Below, in pieces: positions 17,434 through 27,181 of a stretch of DNA of 64,000 bases (positions within the stretch are counted from its first letter, which is position 1; each line of letters starts with the position of its first letter). Origin of the DNA: Candidatus Halocynthiibacter alkanivorans (GTDB taxonomy: Bacteria; Pseudomonadota; Alphaproteobacteria; Rhodobacterales; Rhodobacteraceae); the NCBI RefSeq assembly GCF_003333265.1, contig NZ_QOLB01000029.1:1-64000 (forward strand), given 5' to 3'. The notes beneath the pieces are model-generated. The model had not been told where the DNA came from and did not search any database. It was given only the letters and a program-made list of their open reading frames with translations. Both the position numbers and the translations under genes were made by a program.

Positions 17434-20400
17434 GTTCTTGCCTTCTGCTTGCGACGGGTTTGGCCCGCGGGAGCGGGTGCTTCGAGCAAGTCTTTGAGCG
17501 CGGCCTTCACTGCGGTCGAAGCGCGTTCGGCAACGAGCTCCTCGATTCGGTTGCCACTGACCTGTCGTTTGTGCCACTTGCGCTCGTCGTCCTCGACCCA
17601 GAAGTCGTCTTCGAGACCATGGGCAATAGCCAAGCTGCGGTCTACCTTGCACTTGGGCACCACCCGCTCGGGCCACAGGTGCATTGCGAGATGCGCCCAG
17701 TCGTAGTCGCCCTTGACCAGCTTGTCCCAGACCGTCTTGCACTCCTTCTGCCACGGCTTGTGCTGGGGCACGAGGCGCCAGAGCGGGGCAAAGTTGATGA
17801 TGACGCCGTCGTTGAGGTTTGGGCTCCATAGCGGCGCGATGCGGGTCACTTCACTCTCGAAGGCGCGGAGCTCCGCGACGAAGCTCTCCTGCGCGTCGAT
17901 GGCCTTACGGTGTTTGCTCGAATAGTCGAGTCCGGCCTCTTGGCGCAGTGCAGACAGCTTGCGTTCTTCATGGTCGACCTTCGGAGTGATGTAGTCTCTG
18001 GCAACCCGGAAGAAGGTGTCGCGGGTCAGGCGGTGGTAGTAGCACCAGACGGAATAGGATGCGGATGGGGTCGCGAGTTGCCAATAGATGGGGGCTTTGC
18101 GACGGCTTACGGAGTACTGCTTGATGTGAATTTCAAAGAAAGTGCTCCTTAACCAACAATCAAGTTCTAACTCTTTCGCTCCGAGAACTGTGCGGACCTC
18201 TTCCAAACCAGAATGCGTGCTGTCTAACGAAAACGCCTCAAATACAGAGCAGACTTTCTGCATAAGGTCGTCTTGATGACCGCTATCGTCAACCAAGATT
18301 CCATTGATGCTGCATGGAAACGGATCCGCCGACTCGTGCGAAATGAACTCCTGGCTCGATTTTCGTGTGAGCAGAAGGGGAGAAGCAGCTGGCAGTTCAA
18401 CAAAAACTTCATCAGCCGTTAGTTTCTGTGGCTCCTTCATGGCCGATCGAATATCAAACCTTCCGAATGAAATACCAACAGCCTGTGAGATCGCCATCTC
18501 AAGGACTGACACTTCACCATTAAACCCATAGCCGTTGAACAAAGACAGGTAATCAACGCTCTCTGGCTGCCCTGAACTTGTTATTGGTACATCACTGGAA
18601 ACGACTTCGCAGGCAACTTGGTCAAGTTCAGCGTGTAGCTGGCGAGCAATCCTTACTCCACAGGTAAGAATTTCCAAGTTATCCTTAAGCGACATTCGTA
18701 GAGCAAATTGCCGAAACTGAGGAGAAGTCTCAAAGTGGCTTGAGACAGCTTGCAAAGCCTCCACTATTTGTCTTGCTAGCTCGCCAATCTTATCAGGCAT
18801 TGCTGAAGGCACTGGCAAAAGATTCACATAACCGGATTCTTTGTGTTGGCCAGCGAATTGGTTAATAAACTCTTGCGCAATCAAACTGTTAAGATAACCA
18901 AGTAACTGCCATACAAGTTCCGATTTGAGTGGAAAAACTGCCTGCCCCTCATTTGTAAACACTCCCCCTGCTGCCATCGGAAACGCGTACATCCAATTCG
19001 TCCTCTTTCCGTATGTAAGACCAGCCTGATTGTACTTGTCCGAGTTGCTTGTTCTCGAAGAACTGATTGCCCCCAGATGGCGAAATCCCGGTGAATTTCG
19101 AGCAACCCAACAACAAGAAAAGAAAAACGGCGAATAAGGACTTCCGTTCTGGCATCTCAACCAAATCTGTCCATCACCTACATCTTCTGGATGCACTTCC
19201 CAAAATAGCCTGAGGAACCGAGTATTGTCGGCTGGCTTCATTCCAATAAAGGCTTCGCCCAGAATCTTAGGGAGAGGCTCTCCCTGCCGAGCTAGTCGGT
19301 AAACAAACTCCGGCGCCGAGTGCAGAATCACTGCATTAGGTGATTTCAGGAACTCCATTTGAGAGCGAGGTGATACTTTCCCCTCAAGATAGTCGGTGCA
19401 TTTCTGACGCAGTTGAACGGCACGCTCAGATTTCACTCCATCGCACGCGCCTGTAAAGACTGACCTGTTACCAAGGTCTTGCCCGTTTGAATCGTTACAC
19501 AAAACTGAAATTGCAGTCTCAACATTTGCGTCCAAAACACCCCAGCCAAGATGAACATGCGAGAGCATCGGCCTTGAAAGCACAATCTCTTTTCTAAATG
19601 TCTCGTAGTCTTTCTTAACGCTCCAAGTTGCATCAAGAATCGCACCCACGAAGCCCTTTGTCGCCAACTGAATGCAGCGAGAAACAAAACTACAGAGTAG
19701 GTTCTCCCAGCCAATCACATATTCCGAACGAAGGTAGTCGCGACCACCTTGAGATGGCAGCCCGAATGGCGGATTCATCAAGACAACATCAAAGCGTTTG
19801 CGCATCAGTTCAATGAACGCCACTCCCTCAATAGCGTCGTTGGCAAATAATCGACGCCGAACCCCTGTGCTTCCAACAGTAAACTCAGCGAAGGTCGCTA
19901 GTGCCTTGATGATTTTCTGGTCCGCAGTATCCCAAAAATCTTGACTCTCGACCTGTCCCGCGAACAGGTCACCTTGTCTATGCGCCTGTTCGGCTTCCTT
20001 TACTGCTTTTTCAATCGACTCTTCAATCTTGAGCAGCGAACCCAACTCCCCGGCGAGCTTCATATCGTCGACCATCTTCTTGAAGAGCTCTCCCAACACT
20101 GGCGGCCTCAAGCTGGCCGCGAACTCTTCCACTAGAGCAGCATCGCCCGGCATCGGCTCCGCCACAACGATGTTGGTCTTCGTGATGGACGGCCGTTGAG
20201 CGCGCGCCACATCAAACTGGTTGTAGGCTCTTTGCGCTCGCATCCACAGCGCCAATCCCGCAATTTGTGCTGCACGCGGATCGATGTCCACGCCGTGCAG
20301 GTTGTGGCGCAGTATGAGATCTGGAATTGCTCGCCGAAGCTCATCATGGCTGTCGAAGTCATCCCGAAGCGTTGTACTGGTCTCCGAGAAGGCCGCTGCA

Positions 20401-21425
20401 CGGACATCGCTCCACGTCTCTTCGTAAATCGAGACCAGCAGGTCGAAGGCGTAGAGAAGGAAGTGCCCTGAGCCGCACGCTGGGTCGAGAATGCGGAGGT
20501 CTCGCGGGTCCTTCTTTGCCCTGAATGGCACATGCACAGTCTGCTGGAGCAGTTCTTCCTGGCTCAGCTGGCTATCATCCACAGCCGACTCTGGAGCCAC
20601 CTCCCCTTCGGTCAGAAAGATCTCATTAGGCCGGCGAACCAGGTAGTCGAGATGCGCGAGCTTTGTCTCCCCCTGCATCATTTCGTACCAGGTTCGGCCC
20701 AGCGTGTTGTCGGTCAGGAACTGAACCACGTAGCGGGGCGTGAAGAATTGGTTGCGGACGGCAAGTTCACGGCTGTTGCGTGGGGCCTGGCTCTCCTTCC
20801 GCATCAGGGCGCGCTCTTCATCCCCATTGAAGTACTGATAGACCCAGCCGATGGTCTCGTCTTCGGCCCACACGCTCGAAAGCTCAGGCGCGTTCAATAT
20901 ACCAAGGAGCTCAAGCAGCGTCTGCCGATCTGGCCAGAGCAGGCTCGCCACATCGCGCCGGTCGAAGAGGACTTTAATCTCTTGGCCAATCTCATCGAAG
21001 AGCGTCTCGATGTAGAGCCGGTAACCCTTGTCCTCGACCGCCACGATGCCTGGCGCCAGGGCCGTGAACTCTTTGAACCCGCTCGAGTCTTCACCATTGG
21101 AGACGCACTCCTGCACAAGTCCTCTGGCCTCGAGCATCTTGAGTGCAACAAATCGGTTTAATGTGGTGAAGGCTGCTTCGCGCAGGTAATCCTGCACAGC
21201 CGCTTCGGCGTTCAGCCCCATCGAGCGTTTGTGCGCCATGGTCGCGACCAGCTTCTCGCGGGTAACCATCTGGAGCTCGCTCAGGTGGCTGCCAGGCTGC
21301 TCGGAGATGGTGCCGTCGAGCAAGATGTCGAAGATGCCCTCTAGCTGCTCGCTGAAGGCCCGCTCCAGCAGAGTGCGCCCCTCCTGGGTGGCGCGCTGGA
21401 TGTTAGTTCGTGTGCTCTTATCCAC
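17430..21425 (-). CDS. pglX: BREX adenine-specific DNA methyltransferase PglX (BrxX)
   Basis: A 1331-residue N6-adenine methyltransferase that marks the host sites in BREX. SAM-binding motif I, ILDPACGSGHFLLYAF, is near residue 315. Catalytic motif IV, VVLMNPPFG, is near 548. Long target-recognition regions lie toward the C-terminus. The start codon is GTG (21423-21425), preceded by GGAGGAGA. It lies 12 bp after brxC and overlaps pglZ. The region about 18.1-19.9 kb looks AT-richer by eye than the rest of the operon; this is the target-recognition part, which is often exchanged between strains. Length is normal for PglX and no frameshift is seen. Confidence 0.95.
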   Translation of the reverse strand: MDKSTRTNIQRATQEGRTLLERAFSEQLEGIFDILLDGTISEQPGSHLSELQMVTREKLVATMAHKRSMGLNAEAAVQDYLREAAFTTLNRFVALKMLEARGLVQECVSNGEDSSGFKEFTALAPGIVAVEDKGYRLYIETLFDEIGQEIKVLFDRRDVASLLWPDRQTLLELLGILNAPELSSVWAEDETIGWVYQYFNGDEERALMRKESQAPRNSRELAVRNQFFTPRYVVQFLTDNTLGRTWYEMMQGETKLAHLDYLVRRPNEIFLTEGEVAPESAVDDSQLSQEELLQQTVHVPFRAKKDPRDLRILDPACGSGHFLLYAFDLLVSIYEETWSDVRAAAFSETSTTLRDDFDSHDELRRAIPDLILRHNLHGVDIDPRAAQIAGLALWMRAQRAYNQFDVARAQRPSITKTNIVVAEPMPGDAALVEEFAASLRPPVLGELFKKMVDDMKLAGELGSLLKIEESIEKAVKEAEQAHRQGDLFAGQVESQDFWDTADQKIIKALATFAEFTVGSTGVRRRLFANDAIEGVAFIELMRKRFDVVLMNPPFGLPSQGGRDYLRSEYVIGWENLLCSFVSRCIQLATKGFVGAILDATWSVKKDYETFRKEIVLSRPMLSHVHLGWGVLDANVETAISVLCNDSNGQDLGNRSVFTGACDGVKSERAVQLRQKCTDYLEGKVSPRSQMEFLKSPNAVILHSAPEFVYRLARQGEPLPKILGEAFIGMKPADNTRFLRLFWEVHPEDVGDGQIWLRCQNGSPYSPFFFSCCWVARNSPGFRHLGAISSSRTSNSDKYNQAGLTYGKRTNWMYAFPMAAGGVFTNEGQAVFPLKSELVWQLLGYLNSLIAQEFINQFAGQHKESGYVNLLPVPSAMPDKIGELARQIVEALQAVSSHFETSPQFRQFALRMSLKDNLEILTCGVRIARQLHAELDQVACEVVSSDVPITSSGQPESVDYLSLFNGYGFNGEVSVLEMAISQAVGISFGRFDIRSAMKEPQKLTADEVFVELPAASPLLLTRKSSQEFISHESADPFPCSINGILVDDSGHQDDLMQKVCSVFEAFSLDSTHSGLEEVRTVLGAKELELDCWLRSTFFEIHIKQYSVSRRKAPIYWQLATPSASYSVWCYYHRLTRDTFFRVARDYITPKVDHEERKLSALRQEAGLDYSSKHRKAIDAQESFVAELRAFESEVTRIAPLWSPNLNDGVIINFAPLWRLVPQHKPWQKECKTVWDKLVKGDYDWAHLAMHLWPERVVPKCKVDRSLAIAHGLEDDFWVEDDERKWHKRQVSGNRIEELVAERASTAVKAALKDLLEAPAPAGQTRRKQKART

Positions 21426-21437
21426 GGGTCTCCTCCA

Positions 21438-24400
21438 TCACTGCACCAAGATTTTCTTGCCCTGGCCCAGCAGCTTTTCGACCTTCTGCTTGATGGCGGC
21501 GAGCGCGGTGTTCAGTTGTTCCTCAGTTTCGATCCGTCCCGTGAAGAAATCTGAGGAGTTGAGGGTTACCAAAAGCTGGCCCTCAATCAGTTCCAGCATC
21601 TCCTTGACCGCGGTCTTGTAGTACTGCGGGCAGGCGCTGAGTTCAGAACGCATGAAAGGGATTGTGGTGCCGCTGGAGGATGTGGTGCCCGAACGGCTTT
21701 TCAGTGGCTGGCCAATACGCTCCTGCTGCTCTTCGTTGAGCTCGTCCCAGGCATCTTGGGCGTGGAGTTTGGTGAGCGCCTCGGCGTAGGCGCTGGCCCG
21801 TGCTGTCTGCGCCGCATTGAAGCGCTTTTCGTACTCGGCTCTGATAGAAGCGGCCTCTTGGTCGATGGTGGCGAGCTCGCGGAAGAAGGTCTCCTTTACC
21901 AAGAGGTCGGTCAGGGTTGTGGCGCTGTTGGTAAGCCCGTCGGGTAAGTTCGGCTCTTGTTTCAAGAACAGCCACGCGTCGTCGAGGACTGCCCTCGCCC
22001 GCTTGAGCCCGAGAAGCGCAGGCTCCGTGAGGACAGTCTTGAGCTCGGCGCCGCGCTTGATGGCCTCCTTGATCCTTTTATGTGCAGCGTTGAAAGTGGT
22101 GATGGCGTCATCTTCGCTACCACCACGAATTGTGCGCATCTGGTCAATGGCCTCTTGAAACAAATCTTTGCCAGGCAGGCTCTGGGTGAGGATGGTCGCG
22201 TGGACCTCGTGAAGCTCCTCCTCCGCCGCGCCCACTGCCGCACGTATAGCCGCGGCGATGACGCTCGCCTGCATCTCCGGGAGCTGCTTACCGAAAACAT
22301 CCCGATAGGCCTCTTCTGCCTGAAGCCAGTCATTGATGTCGGTGCCAGAGACACGTTTCTGAAACGAACAAGACTTGAAGATGTTGTTACTTGTGAAGGC
22401 CGTCTTGGCGTCAGTGGAGAGGGCGTCCTCGATCACAATACCTTTGCTGGTAGCGCGGATCTTCCCGGCCCGGATAAGGCTGACCACAAAGAGAACCACC
22501 ACATCGAGGCTCCAGCCAAAAGGCTCTTTGGCTAAGACGTCAATGAGAAATTTGCCGGTAGCGATCTCTCCATAGCTCGTCTTGTTCTCGATACGATCCA
22601 GGACTTCCCTTAGCGCACCGGCGTTGGCGTTAAATACCGGCTGGCCCTGCTCGTCGCGGATCAAGCTAAGCTGAGTGAACACGGGGCTGACTCCACGCAG
22701 GCTCTCACTGGTTATCAGCGAGTTTAGATCTTTGGGGCTGACTCTTGCCGCGCCCTCAGAGAAGCGATTGTAGACGTCGGGGAGAACTTGGCTGAGCGTA
22801 CGACTGGCAGCCTTGGTGACTGAGTCGACAGTGCCGTCGGGGCTACGGTTGTTGCCACAGAAGTAGATGGCGCCGGCCAACATTGATTCACGAAGCATTC
22901 GCTTGAGGTCGCCTTGATGGCGGTTCAGAAGTTGCTTTTCCTCGGAGACAAGCGCTGTTTCGTATTTGGTGCGGGCGCCACGCTCTTTGCGAGAGAGAAT
23001 CTCCTGCGAGCGGTGCATCTCCACTGTAGCCCGCGCTATGCGCTCATCCAAGCTCGCCACCCAGAAGACTTCCTTCGTGTCTTCTTGGCTGCGCTTACGG
23101 GCCTCGGCAACACGGTTGGTGAAGTCGGACCCAGCCTCAGCGAAGGTAAGGTAGAAGCCTATATCCTGCTCCACCACCGTTCTGCCGTTGAAGGTCAAGC
23201 CCGCCTTAAAAGTCTTGGCGTCCTCAAGGTTGTAGCTGGGCTTAGGCTCCCACAGCTCAGTGACGATTGCCGTGTGCAAGCGATTGATGTCGCCCAAGCT
23301 TGCTTGAATGCCGGTGCGGGTAGTCTCCCAGTCGTCCTCGGCAGGCGTTGGGATTCGATACTGCCCATTATGGAGACGCACTTTATGCGAACTCACTAGC
23401 TGCGCGAGAGCCTGCTTTACGTCTGGGAGCACGGAATCACCCGCCACAGTGCCATGCAGCGTGGCAGCGATATTCTCCTCAGTGCGATGGATGTTCTGGA
23501 CATATTGCAGCAAACAGATGGCCTTGGCCACCGGTTGCGCAAAGGGATGCTCAACCTCGGTTTCTATGGCGGTGATCTTGCTGCGAATCTCGCTCGGAAT
23601 GTTGCTGGCGACCAGGTCATAAATCTGGTCGATCCGCGCGAGGCTGCCTACCGGTTGCTTTGCCAGCCCCACCACGTCATGGATAAGCAACTGCTGGGCA
23701 ATTTTGATGATGGTTCGGTTGGCGCCGCCGACGTGCTTGCCGGCGCCACCTTGTGTACGAAGCCCTGAGACCACTTCGATGATGAGATCGATCTGGTAGG
23801 GCAGCAGTGGGTAGAGATCCATAAAGCTTTCGGTGGAGAGCTCAGGAAGCTTGATGTCGGCTGATAGCTTGGTGTTGGACATCAAGCGACCGCTGTGGGC
23901 AGCGAAGAGGTCGCGGAGCAGCTTCTCGGCAGCCGCGTTCTTCGACAGAACCCGCTTGCTCGTGACCTCAGAGATGTCGGAGGCCTCGAGGTGCACCTGA
24001 ATGGGAAAGCGATCCATGAGCCGCGCAAGCTCCACGCGCTTGTCGTCGAGCCCGCTGACAAGCTCGGTGAGTTTCTCCTGCGAGGTAACGATGAGCCAGG
24101 ACTTGCCGCGTGAGATACGACCGAGGTTCTGCACGACGCCTTGGAGGTCGAGCATCTTCTGGACGTCGCGTGAGACGAACTGGCCAATCTCATCAACCAC
24201 GAAGACAAGGCTCTTGCTCTCGCGGCGCCGTTGCATCAGGTCGCGGCATCGCTCAGCAAGTTTGCCTGGGGTGATGTCGGCCTTGTCCTTCGCTGCCTGC
24301 ACCCAGCTATCGGGTGTGGTGTACGTGCTGGGATCAAGCTGATGCATCACTACACTCGCCTTCACAAGAGCGAAGGAGATCTTGTTCTTGCCCGCATCCC

Positions 24401-24980
24401 AGGATTGCCTGTGTTTGGCTTCGTAGGTTTTTTTGAAACGCTCAAGCTCTCCGGCCTCTTCCAGGCCAATCTCTAGCTCGGCGAGATCAAGGTCCTCTGC
24501 ATAACCGAGGTTCTTGAGGAAGAGCTTGTACATGATCTCGGTGATGCTTTGGTTGCCGCTGCGAATGCCACGGTCGGTCGAGACGTCGAAGATCACCGCT
24601 TCCGTGGGGATCTGCTCGGTGATCTGTTTGAGCAGCACCTGGATTTCGTTACTACCGGTGCGCTTACCAAAGAGATCGGCAGCGGACGCGCCCAACACAT
24701 CTCTATTTTGCAGCGCCAGCCCCAGCATCTTGGCGAAGCTGGACTTACCAGAACCGAAGAAACCAGAGACCCAGATGCCAATTCCCTCGTGGGGCTTGTT
24801 CTTAGTCTCCCAATACTTGCGAACGATCTTCAGGTAGTGTTCGAGTATCGAATCAGTGACGATGTACTCGGAGATCTCATCGTGGACGATCTGTGCGTCG
24901 TCCTGATCGACCTTGATGACCTCTTCAATGGGTCGATCAATGTCGAGCGCGAAGAGCTCCTTGATCTGCGTGTCTGCCAT
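21438..24980 (-). CDS. brxC: BREX P-loop ATPase BrxC (PglY-type)
   Basis: A 1180-residue large P-loop ATPase, core BREX component. Walker A, GFFGSGKSSFAKML, is near residue 72-85. A Walker B-like stretch, KSLVFVVDEIGQFV, is near 265. The rest is mostly helical, with probable coiled coil before the C-terminus (QQERIGQPLKSRSG region). The start MADTQIKELFALDIDRP is typical of BrxC and has a good GGAG site. Spacing is 11 bp after brxB and 12 bp before pglX, consistent with one transcript. Confidence 0.95.
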   Translation of the reverse strand: MADTQIKELFALDIDRPIEEVIKVDQDDAQIVHDEISEYIVTDSILEHYLKIVRKYWETKNKPHEGIGIWVSGFFGSGKSSFAKMLGLALQNRDVLGASAADLFGKRTGSNEIQVLLKQITEQIPTEAVIFDVSTDRGIRSGNQSITEIMYKLFLKNLGYAEDLDLAELEIGLEEAGELERFKKTYEAKHRQSWDAGKNKISFALVKASVVMHQLDPSTYTTPDSWVQAAKDKADITPGKLAERCRDLMQRRRESKSLVFVVDEIGQFVSRDVQKMLDLQGVVQNLGRISRGKSWLIVTSQEKLTELVSGLDDKRVELARLMDRFPIQVHLEASDISEVTSKRVLSKNAAAEKLLRDLFAAHSGRLMSNTKLSADIKLPELSTESFMDLYPLLPYQIDLIIEVVSGLRTQGGAGKHVGGANRTIIKIAQQLLIHDVVGLAKQPVGSLARIDQIYDLVASNIPSEIRSKITAIETEVEHPFAQPVAKAICLLQYVQNIHRTEENIAATLHGTVAGDSVLPDVKQALAQLVSSHKVRLHNGQYRIPTPAEDDWETTRTGIQASLGDINRLHTAIVTELWEPKPSYNLEDAKTFKAGLTFNGRTVVEQDIGFYLTFAEAGSDFTNRVAEARKRSQEDTKEVFWVASLDERIARATVEMHRSQEILSRKERGARTKYETALVSEEKQLLNRHQGDLKRMLRESMLAGAIYFCGNNRSPDGTVDSVTKAASRTLSQVLPDVYNRFSEGAARVSPKDLNSLITSESLRGVSPVFTQLSLIRDEQGQPVFNANAGALREVLDRIENKTSYGEIATGKFLIDVLAKEPFGWSLDVVVLFVVSLIRAGKIRATSKGIVIEDALSTDAKTAFTSNNIFKSCSFQKRVSGTDINDWLQAEEAYRDVFGKQLPEMQASVIAAAIRAAVGAAEEELHEVHATILTQSLPGKDLFQEAIDQMRTIRGGSEDDAITTFNAAHKRIKEAIKRGAELKTVLTEPALLGLKRARAVLDDAWLFLKQEPNLPDGLTNSATTLTDLLVKETFFRELATIDQEAASIRAEYEKRFNAAQTARASAYAEALTKLHAQDAWDELNEEQQERIGQPLKSRSGTTSSSGTTIPFMRSELSACPQYYKTAVKEMLELIEGQLLVTLNSSDFFTGRIETEEQLNTALAAIKQKVEKLLGQGKKILVQ

Positions 24981-24991
24981 CGTGTTGCTCC

Positions 24992-25570
24992 TCAGAAGAT
25001 CTTCGGTCGGTAGTTGTGTTCAGCGTCCAGCACTCCCATGAATCGAAGGCCTGCAGCGCCATCAAACTCACCCGGGTAAAAGAGAACGGCTGGGATCTCC
25101 ATCTTGCCCTTGAGCTGTTCGAGCAATGACGAGGTTCGGTAGAACGGAAAGAGCGCCCCAGCTCGGGTGATGAAGACAATGTCGACCAAGGGGTCAGCCT
25201 CCCCTGGGATCTGCTCTGCTACTAGAGCGTCGAGTGGCTGGTATTCCGACAGTATCTTGTGAAAAGTGTTCACCATGGTAGCCGTGTCGGTCATCTTTTC
25301 TGCCATCTTAATTTCATCGGATGCGTCGCCTTCGCGTTCCAAGGCCATTTCCAAGCAGGTTGCGAGGGAGATTACGGTCACCCGCTTTCCAGCTTGTTCC
25401 AGGCGCGTGCGCAGCATGGCGACTTCCGCACGAAGCGCGAACTCGTCGTCTGGCGGGTAGAGGAAGATGGCGTAAGGCATGTTGTGATACGCGCTGATCT
25501 TCGGGCGCGGGTCGGCATCCCGCAAAATAGGCTCAAGCACCAGAGTCAGTCGCTGCTTCCAATCGTTCAT
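24992..25570 (-). CDS. brxB: BREX protein BrxB (DUF1788)
   Basis: A 192-residue cytosolic protein of the DUF1788/BrxB family. Characteristic segments: DDEFALRAEVAMLRTRLEQA near 42-61, DIVFITRAGALFPFYRTSSL near 138-157, and the closing VLFYPGEFDGAAGLRFMG. BrxB is required in type I BREX, but its biochemical role is not settled. It overlaps brxA by 4 bp (ATGA at 25567-25570). Confidence 0.94.
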   Translation of the reverse strand: MNDWKQRLTLVLEPILRDADPRPKISAYHNMPYAIFLYPPDDEFALRAEVAMLRTRLEQAGKRVTVISLATCLEMALEREGDASDEIKMAEKMTDTATMVNTFHKILSEYQPLDALVAEQIPGEADPLVDIVFITRAGALFPFYRTSSLLEQLKGKMEIPAVLFYPGEFDGAAGLRFMGVLDAEHNYRPKIF

Positions 25571-26358
25571 GCGGCCATCTCCTGAACGAACTCAGCTGCT
25601 GAGTTACATGGCAATGTGAGCTCCACCAAAGAGCCAGCCACCTCATAACGGAGCTTCCTAAACTGGTGGAGGCGGAAAAGCTCGCGTTCCACATCAGCCG
25701 TGCTCATAAGGAAGAGCCGCCAGTCGGGGGACTGAATTACGTCCCGCGCGTTGCCATACGTTTCGTACATCGCATGGAGGAGGTAGAGAAAGCTCTCTTC
25801 GGGGAGGTGGTATGAGTTGAATTCACGAACTGATGATCCCGACATCAACCCGAAATCTACCGCCATGCGAAGTAGGTCGCGGCCGGCCCGTTTAAGCCCG
25901 TATTCGCTCAACCCTTTCTTTCCTGCCGCTCGAGACGCTGTGACCTTCTCGACAAATGGCACTACATCAGCAGTGTGCAAACGGTATGCGCCAGCTTCGT
26001 ACTCAACAAATAGCCATTCGGTGGCAAATCGGTAGTAGAGCTCATCTACTTGACCGATGTGCCACAAGATGCACGGGCGCCAAACACCAATACTTGCACG
26101 CTGAGCGAGTTGAACAATGACCGAGAGCTGGGGCTCATGGCGCCAACGGCTAGAGATCGTTGCCAGTACTTCTTTGAGCCAGCCTCGGTTGCTGGCGGCC
26201 GGGGTGTTGAACTCACGCGCGCGGTCCAGGTTCTCCTCGAAGGGCTTTTTAATGTCCCACGCAAGGAAAACGCGATGAGTGTCCTCAAGCAGCGCCCCTT
26301 TGCGGATGAGTCTTGTGGAGAGCTTACGCCCTTCTGATGCTGACTTCGATTGACCCAT
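25567..26358 (-). CDS. brxA: BREX protein BrxA (DUF1819)
   Basis: A helical DUF1819/BrxA protein of about 263 residues. The family N-terminal pattern RLIRKGALLEDTHRVFLAWD is visible, followed by segments such as LWHIGQVDELYYRFATEWLF and a winged-helix-like C-terminus. Structural work on a homologue showed two wHTH-type domains. Three in-frame ATGs exist at 26379, 26367 and 26358. I chose 26358 because it begins 1 bp after the brxE stop; a start up to 7 codons earlier would overlap brxE. Confidence 0.9.
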   Translation of the reverse strand: MGQSKSASEGRKLSTRLIRKGALLEDTHRVFLAWDIKKPFEENLDRAREFNTPAASNRGWLKEVLATISSRWRHEPQLSVIVQLAQRASIGVWRPCILWHIGQVDELYYRFATEWLFVEYEAGAYRLHTADVVPFVEKVTASRAAGKKGLSEYGLKRAGRDLLRMAVDFGLMSGSSVREFNSYHLPEESFLYLLHAMYETYGNARDVIQSPDWRLFLMSTADVERELFRLHQFRKLRYEVAGSLVELTLPCNSAAEFVQEMAA

Positions 26359-26359
26359 T

Positions 26360-26920
26360 TCAGCCATCCACTCGTGCATAGGGGATGGCAGGCTTACCTA
26401 CTTCGCCTCGTGAGAAACCGGCTGCGAGTAGCGTGAAGGTGTCATCGTCAATGCGGCGCATGCTTGAGATGGGCACAGAGCGACCTTCTGCAGAGCGGCG
26501 CATACGGCTGACTTGGGCATCATGATCCAAATCGAGCAAGTCACGGGCTCGGAGAGCTGTAAGCAAGTCGCCTGCCTGCACTTTAAGCTCATCGAAGAAC
26601 TCGACCCAGGAGTCGCCGTTATCGAGCCATTCAGCCCACTGGGAATTGAACTCGTCTTCGACATCTGCGGGGAGGTTCCATAGGGTGATGCAGCCGGAAA
26701 CCGCCGCAAAGCGTTCAGCACTTCGTGTCCTAGCGACCTCAAACACCAACCGCGCCTGGGCGAAATGGTGTGTCTTTGGGAAGCCACGGCTCATGAGCAG
26801 GCTGCCTTTGGGGCCAAGGACACCATTGGTGTTCCACCAGCGGGCGCCGTCCATTTCTCCGTGTCGGGCGACGATCAGTCGGAGCTTGAGAAGGCGGTCG
26901 AGGTCGATTTTGTGTCTCAT
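26360..26920 (-). CDS. brxE: BrxE-like BREX protein, first gene of the operon
   Basis: A 186-residue protein immediately upstream of brxA. The N-terminus, LDRLLKLRLIVARHGEMDGA and then RWWNTNGVLGPKG, matches my recollection of BrxE, described as the leading gene of type 6 BREX loci. The rest is helical with conserved LWNLPADVEDEF and the closing PYARVDG. Function is unknown. Its presence in front of an otherwise type 1 gene set is notable. No HTH or WYL domain is visible, so it is not the BrxR-type regulator. Confidence 0.75.
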   Translation of the reverse strand: MRHKIDLDRLLKLRLIVARHGEMDGARWWNTNGVLGPKGSLLMSRGFPKTHHFAQARLVFEVARTRSAERFAAVSGCITLWNLPADVEDEFNSQWAEWLDNGDSWVEFFDELKVQAGDLLTALRARDLLDLDHDAQVSRMRRSAEGRSVPISSMRRIDDDTFTLLAAGFSRGEVGKPAIPYARVDG

Positions 26921-27181
26921 GGCCTACCAACAAGATGACTTGCAGAATTGACGCTACCAACATGGGCCCACTCGTCGATCTCGCTGGAACAAAATTTCCA
27001 TGATCTGCCGGTCCTATAACTTTGCAAGTCCCAAGCGGTTACGCAAGTTTGGATCATGAGCATTCTAGCCACCTAAGTAAACAATTTGATTGGCAATAAT
27101 TTTGGTAATTTGCCGGTCGTTTACATTACACCACATAGGAATATCGAATTATACCAGAAGTTTGAGGATTTTCGGGCTTGG
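26921..27181 (-). promoter_or_regulatory. Upstream region of the BREX operon
   Basis: About 260 AT-rich bases upstream of brxE. Two nested inverted pairs lie at 27077-27124: GTAAAC/GTTTAC outside and GGCAA/TTGCC inside. They are not exactly concentric, so operator function is only a suggestion. No regulator gene is adjacent. The region ends at IS21-like terminal repeats, so the native upstream DNA may have been displaced. Confidence 0.4.
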
